Assembly (NCBI GenBank): GCA_019186945.1 | Contig: JABAQJ010000003.1 | Location: 40,531-104,530 of the forward strand | Direction of reading: 5' to 3' | Source: Gemmatimonadaceae bacterium | Lineage (GTDB): Bacteria; Gemmatimonadota; Gemmatimonadetes; Gemmatimonadales; Gemmatimonadaceae | DNA length: 64,000 nt | In this document: piece after piece, positions 37,805 to 46,089 of the stretch | How positions within the stretch are numbered: the first letter of the stretch is position 1 | How the letters are laid out: each line of letters opens with the position of its first letter | Notes under the pieces: model-generated | What the model saw: the letters and a program-made list of their open reading frames with translations, nothing else | Told to the model about the DNA's origin: nothing | The model's database searches: none | Position numbers and translations under genes: made by a program

Positions 37805-38413
37805 TCAGTAGCGGCGCATCACGCCGACCACGATTCCCTGAATGGCGATGTCGTTTTCGTGAACGTAGATCGGCGACATCGTGTCGTTGGCGGGTTGTAG
37901 TCGGATGCGTCCGTCCCGTTCGCGATAAAGGCGTTTGAGCGTGGCGTTCGAATGGTTTACCAGCGCGATGACCATCTCACCGTCGTCAGCGTCTTTCCGC
38001 TCGTTCACGATCACGAAGTCGCCGTCGCGGATCTGCTCGTCGATCATCGAGTTGCCACGAACGCGAAGGACGTAGTGGTCGCCCGAGCGTCGTATGAACT
38101 CGTCCGGTACCGAGACAGACTCCGGTGTCGTCACCGCCTCGATCGGTACTCCCGCGGCAACCGACCCCAAGAGTGGCAGGTCCACAGCGCGGGCGAAGAC
38201 CTCCGAGGGGAGTATCTCGATCGCCCGACTCTCGTTGTACGTGCGTTTGATGTAGCCTTTCCGCTCGAGGTTGCTCAGGTGCTCATGCACCGTCGCCAAC
38301 GAGTTATAGTTGAACTGCGCCGCGATTTCCTCGAAGCTCGGAGCGTATCCGTGGTCTTCAGAGTAGCTCTGGAGATACGTCAGGATCTCTCGCTGGCGTT
38401 TCGTGAGCGGCAT
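37805..38413 (-). CDS. lexA: LexA repressor
   Basis: SOS-response repressor with self-cleavage. The 202-residue protein has an N-terminal winged-helix domain (PLTKRQREILTYLQSYSEDHGYAPSFEEIA, LATVHEHLSNLERKGYI), a cleavage site Ala-Gly in SVAAGVPIEA near residue 84, the catalytic Ser in RGNSMIDEQIRDGD and the Lys in NATLKRLY. I chose ATG at 38413 with an AGGAG 7 nt upstream; ten upstream residues are not family-like. It is divergent from trpC with 83 nt between starts. A clear operator palindrome was not found. Confidence 0.95.
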   Translation of the reverse strand: MPLTKRQREILTYLQSYSEDHGYAPSFEEIAAQFNYNSLATVHEHLSNLERKGYIKRTYNESRAIEILPSEVFARAVDLPLLGSVAAGVPIEAVTTPESVSVPDEFIRRSGDHYVLRVRGNSMIDEQIRDGDFVIVNERKDADDGEMVIALVNHSNATLKRLYRERDGRIRLQPANDTMSPIYVHENDIAIQGIVVGVMRRY

Positions 38414-38496
38414 GGGGACGCTCCTGAGGGTTGCCACCGCCACGAGGAGGTGGACCGAACAATTGCCGAAGCAACGTTAGCCGAAGAAGCCCCGAA

Positions 38497-39345
38497 GTGC
38501 AAGCATCCTGTAACTGGACTCCGCCGACAGGCGTTCTAGGCCGGCTCTGCGATAGCGCTCGCAAGCGCGCCCGGAGACTCGACCTTGCGGGTCTCGCTGA
38601 CGCTACCCGCCAAATGGGGTCAGACTCGAATTGGGCCCGCCAAATGGGGTCAGACCCCAATTGGTTCGCTCGCGCTCTTCGTTCAGAACCGGTCGCGATC
38701 ATAGCCGAACTCAAACGCCGGTCGCCGTCGAAGGGCGTTCTGAATGATGCCATGCCGACCGCCGATCGAGTGCGCGCATACGAGGAGGGTGGCGCCGCGG
38801 CGCTCTCGATTCTGACGGAGCCGGAGGAGTTCGGGGGCTCGATTGCAGACGTACGAACGGCATCGTGCGCGAGCGTACTCCCGATTCTGAAGAAGGATTT
38901 TCACGTCGAGCCGGTGCAGGTGCAGGAGGCGATGGCCGTAGGGTCATCGGCTCTGCTACTGATTGCACGCGCACTCGGGCCGATCGGACTGCGCAGGATG
39001 CTTGGTGCTGTTCGCGATGTGGGAATCGGAGCGCTCGTGGAAGTGCGAAGCGAGGCGGAGTTGACTTGGGCGCTCGACTGCGAAGCCAACGTGATCGGTG
39101 TAAACTGCCGAGACTTGGAGACGCTCGCACTCGACCGCGAGGTCCACGAGCGGCTTCTGCCATTGGTACCGGCGGGATGTATCGCTGTGGCGGAGAGCGG
39201 TGTCCGTACGCGTCAGGACGTGGAGCGTCTGGCCAGCCTTGGGGCGGATGCCGTACTGGTCGGATCGGTCCTCTCGCTCTCTATACGGGCGTCGGACGCC
39301 GTTGCTGCACTGACCGGAGTCCCCAGGATCGGTCGTGCGACCTGA
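38497..39345 (+). CDS. trpC: Indole-3-glycerol phosphate synthase with in-frame repeat
   Basis: Forms indole-glycerol phosphate from CdRP. The barrel is intact: IIAELKRRSPSKG (phosphate/catalytic Lys), ALSILTEPEEFGGS, PILKKDFHVEP, VEVRSEAELTWAL, GVNCRDLETL and AESGVRTRQDV. The N-terminal helix segment (GVLGRLCDSARKRARRLDL) is separated from the barrel by a duplicated ten-residue unit, ARQMGSDSNW and ARQMGSDPNW, encoded by the tandem repeat at 38606-38664, instead of the usual conserved linker. The start is uncertain: GTG at 38497 after AGAAG gives 282 residues, ATG at 38431 gives 304. It overlaps trpF by 11 nt. Confidence 0.92.
   Translation: MQASCNWTPPTGVLGRLCDSARKRARRLDLAGLADATRQMGSDSNWARQMGSDPNWFARALRSEPVAIIAELKRRSPSKGVLNDAMPTADRVRAYEEGGAAALSILTEPEEFGGSIADVRTASCASVLPILKKDFHVEPVQVQEAMAVGSSALLLIARALGPIGLRRMLGAVRDVGIGALVEVRSEAELTWALDCEANVIGVNCRDLETLALDREVHERLLPLVPAGCIAVAESGVRTRQDVERLASLGADAVLVGSVLSLSIRASDAVAALTGVPRIGRAT
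38606..38664 (+). repeat. 30-nt tandem repeat inside trpC with an internal palindrome
   Basis: Two copies with exact 30-nt period: 38606-38634 and 38636-38664, differing at two of 29 compared positions. The second copy contains the perfect palindrome GGGGTCAGACCCC (38616+30 onward), flanked by AAAT and AATT; the first has GGGGTCAGACTCG. The period of ten codons keeps trpC in frame. GGGGTCAGACCCC-type repeats recur between genes in many bacteria, as I recall often near IS200-like or REP-associated transposases, but none is in this window. Confidence 0.9.
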
Positions 39346-39994
39346 GATCAAGATTTGCGGGCTGACGCTTCCCGAGGACGCAGCGCTGGCTGCCGATGCG
39401 GGCGCATCTTACCTCGGCGTTGTTTTCGCAGAGAGCCGCCGCCGGGTCGACGCCGGGCGTGCCAGGCACGTGCTCGACGCGGCTACGCGGGAGAGCGTGC
39501 GCAGGGTGGGCGTGTTCGGAGAAGCGAATGCCGATGAAATCCTGCGCGCGGCGGATCGTGCTCGGCTGGATGTGTTGCAACTGCACGCGATCGCCAATGC
39601 CCCTGGTGTCGACTACTTGCGTTCCCGATTTGACGGAGCGATCTGGGGCGTCGTACGTGTTCGGGTGGAGCGGATCGTTCGATCCGAGTATTCGGCGTGG
39701 GAACATGCTGACGCGGTGCTGGTCGACGCCTACGATCCCGTCCGGCTCGGCGGCACTGGCCTGCGCTTCGACTGGGAACGAGCCGCGGATTCGCTGTCCG
39801 CGCTCCGTGACAGTCGGCCGTTGGTACTGGCTGGTGGCCTGACGGCGGGATCGGTGGCCGCGGCGATTGCCGCGCTGCACCCGGATGTGGTCGACGTAAG
39901 CTCGGGAGTGGAATCCGCACCCGGAGTGAAGGATCATGTGCGCGTAGCGGACTTTGTGCGCGCCGTTCAGGAGGCAGAGCGTGAACTGGACTGA
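39335..39994 (+). CDS. trpF: Phosphoribosylanthranilate isomerase
   Basis: Amadori isomerase preceding TrpC in the pathway. The 219-residue barrel begins [15 protein letters not shown] with the conserved active-site cysteine in KICG, then [12 protein letters not shown] (family FxxxSPR-like), [22 protein letters not shown] with catalytic-type Asp, [19 protein letters not shown] and the C-terminal [18 protein letters not shown] at 39335 overlaps trpC by 11 nt. trpB begins 14 nt before its end. Confidence 0.95.
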   Translation: MRPEIKICGLTLPEDAALAADAGASYLGVVFAESRRRVDAGRARHVLDAATRESVRRVGVFGEANADEILRAADRARLDVLQLHAIANAPGVDYLRSRFDGAIWGVVRVRVERIVRSEYSAWEHADAVLVDAYDPVRLGGTGLRFDWERAADSLSALRDSRPLVLAGGLTAGSVAAAIAALHPDVVDVSSGVESAPGVKDHVRVADFVRAVQEAERELD

Positions 39995-41174
39995 GGCAGA
40001 GTTGGATGAGCGGTTCGGACCGTTTGGCGGTCGCTATGTGCCAGAGACCCTGATCCCGGCATTGGATGCCCTGACCGTCGCGTACGCAGAGGCTGTAGCA
40101 GACGCCGCCTTTTGCGAGGAACTGGAATCACTCGCTCGCCATTACGTGGGCCGCCCGTCCGCGCTCACGTTCGCGCCGCGATTCTCCGAACGGATCGGCG
40201 CTTCGGTGTGGCTCAAACGTGAGGATTTGAATCACACCGGTGCCCACAAGATCAACAACGCTCTCGGCCAAGCACTGCTGGCCGTGCGGATGGGGAAACG
40301 GCGGATCATTGCCGAGACTGGCGCTGGGCAGCACGGTGTGGCGACCGCGACTGTCTGCGCTCGCTTCGGACTGGAGTGCGTGGTTTACATGGGCGAGGAG
40401 GATATGCGTCGCCAAGCACTCAACGTCTATCGGATGCGTTTGATGGGCGCCACCGTCGTTCCGGTCACCACGGGGACCAGGACCCTGAAGGACGCGACGA
40501 CCGAAGCGATTCGGGATTGGGTCACGAATGTCGAGGGATCGCACTACATCATCGGTTCCGTGGTCGGCCCGGCCCCATATCCTCGGATGGTGCGTGATTT
40601 TCAGAGCGTCGTGGGCGCGGAGGCGCGCGCCCAGTTGCTGGCGGCCACGAATCGGCTGCCGACGACGGTGGTGGCCTGTGTCGGCGGTGGGTCGAACGCT
40701 ATGGGGATATTCGCCGGTTTTGTTGACGATTCCGGGGTCGAACTCGTCGGAGTAGAGGCGGCTGGTGAGGGCCTCGAAACGGGCAACCATTCCGCGTCGC
40801 TTTCCATGGGAACGCCTGGAGTGTTGCACGGAGCATTGAGCTATCTCTTGCAGGACGCCAACGGACAGGTTCACCCGGCGCACTCGATTTCGGCTGGACT
40901 CGACTATCCGGGGGTGGGACCCGAGCATGCCTACCTGAAGGACATTGGCCGTGCGCGCTACGAAGCCGTTACGGATCGCGAGGCTCTGGACGGTTTCGCA
41001 CTCCTTGCCCGAATGGAGGGGATTGTGCCCGCGCTGGAAACGGCGCACGCCGTGGCGTGGATCGACCGCGAGCGTTCGCGGTGGTCTTCGCACGATCTGG
41101 TGCTGCTCTGCGTGAGCGGCCGCGGCGACAAGGATGTAGCCCAAGTGAGCGACTTGGGCGCGGTGTCGACGTAG
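39981..41174 (+). CDS. trpB: Tryptophan synthase beta chain
   Basis: Joins indole with serine using PLP. The 397-residue TrpB1-type protein has [12 protein letters not shown] at the start, the PLP lysine in [17 protein letters not shown] (about residue 85), [14 protein letters not shown], the PLP-phosphate loop [11 protein letters not shown], and [22 protein letters not shown] at 39981 is chosen for an AGGAGG placed 7 nt upstream and the family-like [12 protein letters not shown] start. Its partner trpA is 3.1 kb downstream, beyond two signalling genes, an unusual gap since trpB and trpA are usually adjacent. Confidence 0.96.
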   Translation: MNWTEAELDERFGPFGGRYVPETLIPALDALTVAYAEAVADAAFCEELESLARHYVGRPSALTFAPRFSERIGASVWLKREDLNHTGAHKINNALGQALLAVRMGKRRIIAETGAGQHGVATATVCARFGLECVVYMGEEDMRRQALNVYRMRLMGATVVPVTTGTRTLKDATTEAIRDWVTNVEGSHYIIGSVVGPAPYPRMVRDFQSVVGAEARAQLLAATNRLPTTVVACVGGGSNAMGIFAGFVDDSGVELVGVEAAGEGLETGNHSASLSMGTPGVLHGALSYLLQDANGQVHPAHSISAGLDYPGVGPEHAYLKDIGRARYEAVTDREALDGFALLARMEGIVPALETAHAVAWIDRERSRWSSHDLVLLCVSGRGDKDVAQVSDLGAVST

Positions 41175-41176
41175 GC

Positions 41177-42877
41177 ATGTTGTCCGCCCCCCCGGCGAAG
41201 GACGCCCTGGTGCGAGCGGAGCCTCCTCTCGATGCAACGCTCGTGGAGGAGATGCTTCGCCTCTTCGCTCGCGCGATGCGTGCGCGCCTGCTGTACCTGC
41301 CGAACAATCCGACGTATCTCAAGTCGATCGAGAACCTGCGCGGCGCGTTCGGCTCCATCTGGCAGCAGGTCGAGGAAGTTACGCTCGAGGTCACCGACAC
41401 ACAGTTGCGCTGGGAGGGTGTCGCAGTTGCCAGTGAGCCGGACAAGACCAGCGATGCGCTCCCTTGGGTGCTCTACAAGGACGGGATACGGGAAGTCAGT
41501 CTGCGACGCGGAGTGGAAGAGCAGGAGATCGTGACGCTCCTGCAGATCATCGCGCGCGTTCGGAAGGCATCACCCGACGAGGACGATCTGCTCACGCTGT
41601 TGTGGGAGCAGGAGTTCGCCTTCGTGAGGTACCGGTATGTGGACGTGTCCGTCGAGGCAGCCATTCCGCTGATCGCGAGTGACGAAGCTCAGAGGGATCG
41701 GCTGGTCGAGTCGCACATGGTGCACGAACCGGCGCAGGAAACGATTCTGCCGCCTGGGGTGGTGAATCTCGATGACTTCTCGGCGACGCTCTACTTTCTC
41801 GACGAGCGGGAAACGGAGTATCTGCGGGCCGAGATCGACTCCGAGTATGGTGCCGATCTGCGCACCAGTGTGGTCGCGTCGCTGCTGGATATCTACGAGG
41901 TCCAGACGGATGCGCGGATCCGTGAGGAAGTGACGCGCTTGTTGGCACTGATGCTGGTGCAGACGCTTTCCGGTGGCCACCTGACGACCGGCGCGTTCCT
42001 GCTTCGCGAGGTGAATCTGGCGGCGAGTCGCGCGCGGGAGATCACGCCGGTCCAGCGCGAGGCGCTTCTGGCGATTCCCGATCGGATGAGCGAGGCGGAG
42101 ACGCTGGCGCAGCTGCTACAGTCGCTCGACGATCGTGTCGACCTGCCGGTTCAGGCGGACCTGAACGCGCTGTTCGAGCAGCTGCGGGTCGGGGCGATGT
42201 CGACGGTGTTCTCCTGGCTCGGACGCATTCAGTCGCCGCGAGTGCGCCAGCTGCTGGAGTCGGCCGCGAGCCGATTGGCAGCCGCCAACACGGCCGAGCT
42301 GTTGCGGCTGGTGACGTCGTCGGAGCGTGCCGTCATGATGGAGGCGATCAGGCGTGCCGGCGCGATGAAGGCAAGTGCGGCGGTGCCGGCGCTGGCACGG
42401 CAGAGCGTTCATGCGGAAGCGGCTGTGCGACTGGCCGCCGTGCAGGCCCTGGCCGAAATCGGGACGCCGGGAGCGCTCCAGCATCTCGAGCGTGGGCTCG
42501 AGGATGGCGATCGCGACGTTCGGGTGGCATCGGCCCGAGCTTTCGTGACGCGCTTGCACAAGCCGGCGCTGTTGAAACTGGAAGCCGCGATCAAAGCCAA
42601 GCGGTTGCACGATGCGGACCTGACGGAGAAGATGGCGATCTTCGAGGCCTACGGCGCGATGTGCGGCGACGCCGGCGTTCCGCTGCTGGATGGATACCTG
42701 AACGATCGCGGGCTCTTCGGGCGCCGTGCCGATCCCGAGATGCGGGCATGCGCGGCCATGGCGTTAGGCAAGGTGGGCTCGCAGCAGGCGCTCGTAGCGC
42801 TCCAGAAGTCGTCGACGGACAAGGAAGTCCTCGTGAGAAACGCTGTGAACAGGATCCTGCGCGGGGGGCCCGGATGA
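41177..42877 (+). CDS. HEAT-repeat protein with N-terminal domain shared with next gene
   Basis: The 566-residue protein starts ATG 41177, two bases after trpB. Residues about 20-160 form a mixed alpha-beta domain (RLLYLPNNPTYLKSIENL, then strands and DGIREVSLRRGVEEQEIVTLL) that resembles residues 20-130 of the adjacent HD-GYP protein. The middle (about 225-400) is helical. The C-terminal part (about 400-560) carries HEAT-like repeats, e.g. AAVPALARQSVHAEAAVRLAAVQALAEIG and ALQHLERGLEDGDRDVRVASARAFV, typical of a protein-binding scaffold. No signal peptide or membrane helix. It overlaps the HD-GYP gene by four bases, suggesting a shared role. Confidence 0.8.
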   Translation: MLSAPPAKDALVRAEPPLDATLVEEMLRLFARAMRARLLYLPNNPTYLKSIENLRGAFGSIWQQVEEVTLEVTDTQLRWEGVAVASEPDKTSDALPWVLYKDGIREVSLRRGVEEQEIVTLLQIIARVRKASPDEDDLLTLLWEQEFAFVRYRYVDVSVEAAIPLIASDEAQRDRLVESHMVHEPAQETILPPGVVNLDDFSATLYFLDERETEYLRAEIDSEYGADLRTSVVASLLDIYEVQTDARIREEVTRLLALMLVQTLSGGHLTTGAFLLREVNLAASRAREITPVQREALLAIPDRMSEAETLAQLLQSLDDRVDLPVQADLNALFEQLRVGAMSTVFSWLGRIQSPRVRQLLESAASRLAAANTAELLRLVTSSERAVMMEAIRRAGAMKASAAVPALARQSVHAEAAVRLAAVQALAEIGTPGALQHLERGLEDGDRDVRVASARAFVTRLHKPALLKLEAAIKAKRLHDADLTEKMAIFEAYGAMCGDAGVPLLDGYLNDRGLFGRRADPEMRACAAMALGKVGSQQALVALQKSSTDKEVLVRNAVNRILRGGPG

Positions 42878-44322
42878 CCGCGCTGGCCCCGCTCCAGGAC
42901 GTCTCCAGTGACTCGTATGTCCGCAAGGCCGGCCGACAGTTGATCGTCACGATCTATGGCGCGATCCGGGTGATCCGGCTCTATCCGCCGGAGAATGACG
43001 CGGTCCGCAATGCCCTGGAGGAGCTGGCGTCCGCGTCTCGTGCGATTCTCGAGCGTGAGCACGAACTCGAGCTCCGTGCGTCGAACGAGTTCATCTTCGT
43101 TAACGCTACCCGACTGCGGCTCGATCTGGACAATTTCGCCGCTTTCAGTCAGTTCCTGTCACTGCTTCGTGCCTGCGGCATCGGCACGGTCACCGTGCTC
43201 GCCGGCACCGAACCGCGCGATTGGCTGGTCTTTCTCTCGCTTCTCCTCTCGACCAGCCGGGAAGCGGACGTCACGCACTTCGACATGCGCGAGAAGCTGT
43301 CGGCTGCCAGCGTCTCGTCGATAGATCTCGGTCCGCCGAGCGTAATCGAGGACGACGCAGGTTTCATGGAGCGGGCGCGAGAGGCCGCCAAGCGAACCTA
43401 CTCCCAGTCCGTGGCGGTCACGAAGGACGTCATTCAGTCGATCCGCCTCGGTCAGGCGCCGAACATCAAGAAGATCAAACGCGTCGTGCAGACGATCGTC
43501 GACCAGATCCTGAACGAGGAAACGTCGCTGCTTGGCCTGACGACGATTCGCGATTACGACGAATACACGTTCACGCACAGCGTCAACGTGTGCATCTTCT
43601 CGGTCGCGCTCGGACGCCGGCTTGGCCTGAGCAAGATGCAGCTGTACGACCTGGGGATGTGCGCGCTTTTCCATGACATCGGGAAGTCGCGCGTTCCGCT
43701 GTCCGTTCTGAACAAGAGCGGTCGCCTTACGGACGACGATTGGCGGTGGCTGGCCGCGCATCCGTGGTTAGGCGTGCTCGCGCTGTTTCAGATGCGCGGA
43801 CAGCAGGAACTGCCGTATCGGGCGATGGTCGTGGCGTACGAGCACCACATGAAGACAGACCTCTCCGGGTATCCCAAGGCGATCCGGGATCGGCAACAGA
43901 GCATTTTCTCCAAGATCGTAGCCGTTGCTGACGGATTCGATGCCGCGACTTCCCGGCGTCATTACCAGACCAATCCGCTTTCCCCGGCTGCGGTCCTCGC
44001 GGGCATGCGGGACAACGCACGCCGTGGCTTCGACCCCGTGGTCGTGAAAGGCTTCATCACCCTGCTGGGAATCTTCCCTGTTGGAACGCTGGTGGTTCTC
44101 GATACCTTTGAACTCGCACTCGTACACGCCGCCAACCCGAAGCCGGATGCGATCTCGCGTCCGGTAGTCCGAATCGTCTCCGACGATCGCGGAAACGTGC
44201 TGTATCCCGGGCATCTCGTCGATTTGACGGAGCAGGGAGAGGATGGCGTCTACAAGCGAACGATCATCAAGACCGAGAACCCCGATCGCTATGCAATCAA
44301 CGTCGGCGACTACTTCGTCTGA
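42874..44322 (+). CDS. HD-GYP domain phosphodiesterase-like protein
   Basis: The 482-residue cytoplasmic protein has an N-terminal domain (about 15-140; IRLYPPENDAVRNALEEL, then GIGTVTVLAGTEPRDWLVFL) similar in layout to the HEAT protein, a helical linker, and an HD-GYP domain (about 225-410). Key residues are visible: His235 (FTHSVNVC), His267-Asp268 (FHDIGKSRVP), His324-His325 (EHHMKTDLSGYP) with Gly-Tyr-Pro at 332-334, and Asp353 (AVADGFDA). This supports cyclic-di-GMP hydrolysis. The C-terminal 80 residues add a small beta domain. trpA starts 32 nt before its end. Confidence 0.9.
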   Translation: MTALAPLQDVSSDSYVRKAGRQLIVTIYGAIRVIRLYPPENDAVRNALEELASASRAILEREHELELRASNEFIFVNATRLRLDLDNFAAFSQFLSLLRACGIGTVTVLAGTEPRDWLVFLSLLLSTSREADVTHFDMREKLSAASVSSIDLGPPSVIEDDAGFMERAREAAKRTYSQSVAVTKDVIQSIRLGQAPNIKKIKRVVQTIVDQILNEETSLLGLTTIRDYDEYTFTHSVNVCIFSVALGRRLGLSKMQLYDLGMCALFHDIGKSRVPLSVLNKSGRLTDDDWRWLAAHPWLGVLALFQMRGQQELPYRAMVVAYEHHMKTDLSGYPKAIRDRQQSIFSKIVAVADGFDAATSRRHYQTNPLSPAAVLAGMRDNARRGFDPVVVKGFITLLGIFPVGTLVVLDTFELALVHAANPKPDAISRPVVRIVSDDRGNVLYPGHLVDLTEQGEDGVYKRTIIKTENPDRYAINVGDYFV

Positions 44323-45091
44323 CGCCCTCAGCAGGCACCTGGAAGCCCTGGGCGCTCGTCGTCGACGGGCGCTCGTCGTGTACATCACGGCGGGTCATCC
44401 GTCCCCGGATGCAACCATCGCCCTGATGCGCGCCCTCGAGCAAGCGGGTGCCGACGTCATCGAAGTCGGGGTGCCGTTTTCCGACCCCATGGCAGATGGA
44501 CCGGTCATTCAGGCGAGTTCGCAGCGAGGGCTCGATCATGGCGTGAGTTTCGACCGCGCGCTGGATTTGATCGCGACGGCCGCGGTTTCGGTGCCGATCG
44601 TTCTGTTCAGCTACCTGAATCCTGTGCTGGCCGCGGGGGAGGACGCGCTTCGGCGAGCGGCTGCCGCAGGTGTCCATGGCATCCTCATCACGGATCTGCC
44701 TGTGGGCTCGGATAGGGTGCGTGAGCGCTGGTTGGGCACTGGACCGCTCGCTTTCGTTCGGCTCGTTGCACCCACGACGCCGACTGAGCGGATGCGAGAG
44801 ATCGCCGCACATGGAAGTGGTTTCGTCTATCTCATTTCACGGCTCGGCGTGACCGGCGCGCGCGAGGACGTCGCGAGCGAGTTGCCCGACGTGATCGCTC
44901 GCCTTCGTACTGCCACGGCGCTGCCCGTCTGCGTGGGTTTCGGTATTTCGACGCCGGAGCAGGCGCAGATCGTGGGGCGCATGGCCGACGGCATCGTCGT
45001 GGGAAGTGCGATCGTTCGGGCTGCTGGCACCAGCATCGACGCGGCCGCCGAGTTGACCCGGACCTTGCGAGATGCCTTGGACAGCGCCTGA
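44291..45091 (+). CDS. trpA: Tryptophan synthase alpha chain
   Basis: Cleaves indole-glycerol phosphate to indole for TrpB. The 266-residue barrel carries the signature VVYITAGHPSPDATI, the catalytic Glu in VIEVGVPFSDPMADGPVIQ (about residue 49), catalytic Asp in LITDLPVGSDR, YLISRLGVTGAR and VCVGFGISTPEQ with GIVVGSAIV. ATG at 44291 gives a 32-nt overlap with the HD-GYP gene, a long overlap that indicates tight transcriptional linkage. The first 15 residues are polar and not conserved. Confidence 0.95.
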   Translation: MQSTSATTSSDALSRHLEALGARRRRALVVYITAGHPSPDATIALMRALEQAGADVIEVGVPFSDPMADGPVIQASSQRGLDHGVSFDRALDLIATAAVSVPIVLFSYLNPVLAAGEDALRRAAAAGVHGILITDLPVGSDRVRERWLGTGPLAFVRLVAPTTPTERMREIAAHGSGFVYLISRLGVTGAREDVASELPDVIARLRTATALPVCVGFGISTPEQAQIVGRMADGIVVGSAIVRAAGTSIDAAAELTRTLRDALDSA

Positions 45092-45115
45092 CCGACTTGC
45101 CCGAGAACCACGCGA

Positions 45116-45670
45116 GTGACCGAAAAGACCGTCACACTTCCAAAATGGGCCATCGTCTCCGAAAAGCGGCTAGCGCACATCGAACGCGTCACGTCGCTCC
45201 TTGACCGCTGGAGCAACGAGCTCGGCCTGCCGAGGAGCGACCGACAGGCATGGCACGACGCGGGCGCCTGGCACGACGTCTACCGCGATGCTTCGGACGA
45301 TGTCCTTCGCGCCGAACTTGGCGCGGATCCCAGGCCCGTGAGCATTCTGCACGGCCCAGCCGCTGCCCACCGTTTAGAACGGGAGGGAGAGACGCGCAGA
45401 GACGTCCTGGACGCAATCCGGTGGCATACATTGGGAAACCCCGACTGGGGTCGAACCGGACGCGCTCTCTTCATGGCTGATTTCCTCGAGCCGGGCCGAC
45501 AGTTCATGATGGAGGAACGCGCCCGCCTTGCAGAGCGCGTTCCGCGCGACTTCGATCGCGTTTTTCAGCAGGTGGTTCGCGCGCGCCTGGAGTGGACGCT
45601 TCGCGAGGGGAAGCCCATCTTTCCAGAAACGGTGGCGTTATGGAATCACCTACGGCGAAGCGACGCTTAG
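45116..45670 (+). CDS. YqeK-like HD-domain hydrolase
   Basis: The 184-residue protein resembles the YqeK family, symmetric dinucleoside tetraphosphatases: a His in RLAHIERVTSLLDRW, the HD pair in AGAWHDVYRD, HGPAAAHRL, AIRWHTLGNPDWG and MADFLEPGR align with the family's ordered motifs. In YqeK the HD motif is usually LHD; here it is WHD. GTG at 45116 follows trpA by 24 nt. The end overlaps the next gene by 31 nt. Substrate remains an inference. Confidence 0.75.
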   Translation: MTEKTVTLPKWAIVSEKRLAHIERVTSLLDRWSNELGLPRSDRQAWHDAGAWHDVYRDASDDVLRAELGADPRPVSILHGPAAAHRLEREGETRRDVLDAIRWHTLGNPDWGRTGRALFMADFLEPGRQFMMEERARLAERVPRDFDRVFQQVVRARLEWTLREGKPIFPETVALWNHLRRSDA

Positions 45671-46089
45671 TCCTCGTGCTCGTGGTCGCGGCCATTCTTG
45701 CGGCGATTCTGGCGGCCTTCTGGTATTTCCGGGTGTGCTGCCAGCCGCTGCCGCGAGTTCCGGTTTCCACGCCAGCGATCAGCGTCCCCGAGGGCGTGCG
45801 GATCAAGGTAGAAGTGCTCAACTCGACGACCGTTCGCGGCTTGGCGCGTCACGCGACCATGGTACTTCGCGATGCCGGCTTCGACGTGGTGCGATACGCC
45901 ACGGACGACACCCGAGGCGACTCGACCAGGGTCTTCGCCCGGTCCGGGCGCATCGACTGGGCCCAATCGGTTGCGAAAGCGCTGGGGGGTGGCGTTGTGG
46001 AAGCGCGCCCCGACTCCTCACGCTACCTGGATGTCACCGTGCTCATCGGCGCTGACTGGCGGCCGCCGGCGAAGCCGTTCTACCCGTAG
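45640..46089 (+). CDS. LytR_C domain membrane protein
   Basis: The 149-residue protein has a cytoplasmic basic start (MESPTAKRR), one membrane helix (about residues 10-31) and an extracytoplasmic domain with VRIKVEVLNSTTVRGLARHATMVLRDAGFDVV, the opening signature of the LytR/CpsA/Psr C-terminal domain. The domain here stands alone without the LCP ligase. The adjacency to the YqeK-like gene is common in bacteria where yqeK and LytR family genes sit together. It overlaps the convergent rlmN by 72 nt. Confidence 0.8.
   Translation: MESPTAKRRLVLVLVVAAILAAILAAFWYFRVCCQPLPRVPVSTPAISVPEGVRIKVEVLNSTTVRGLARHATMVLRDAGFDVVRYATDDTRGDSTRVFARSGRIDWAQSVAKALGGGVVEARPDSSRYLDVTVLIGADWRPPAKPFYP

Noticed and set aside
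37796-37808. Palindrome CTGATCCGATCAG spanning the stop codons of trpD and lexA as a bidirectional terminator
   Set aside because: Only a one-base loop and no T run on either side, so it cannot form a normal terminator hairpin; it is largely set by the two stop codons.
38414-38496. CGAACAATTG-like half site between lexA and trpC as an SOS box
   Set aside because: Only one half matches CGAAC-type operators; the second half does not form a palindrome. Without more sites from the genome it is not supportable.
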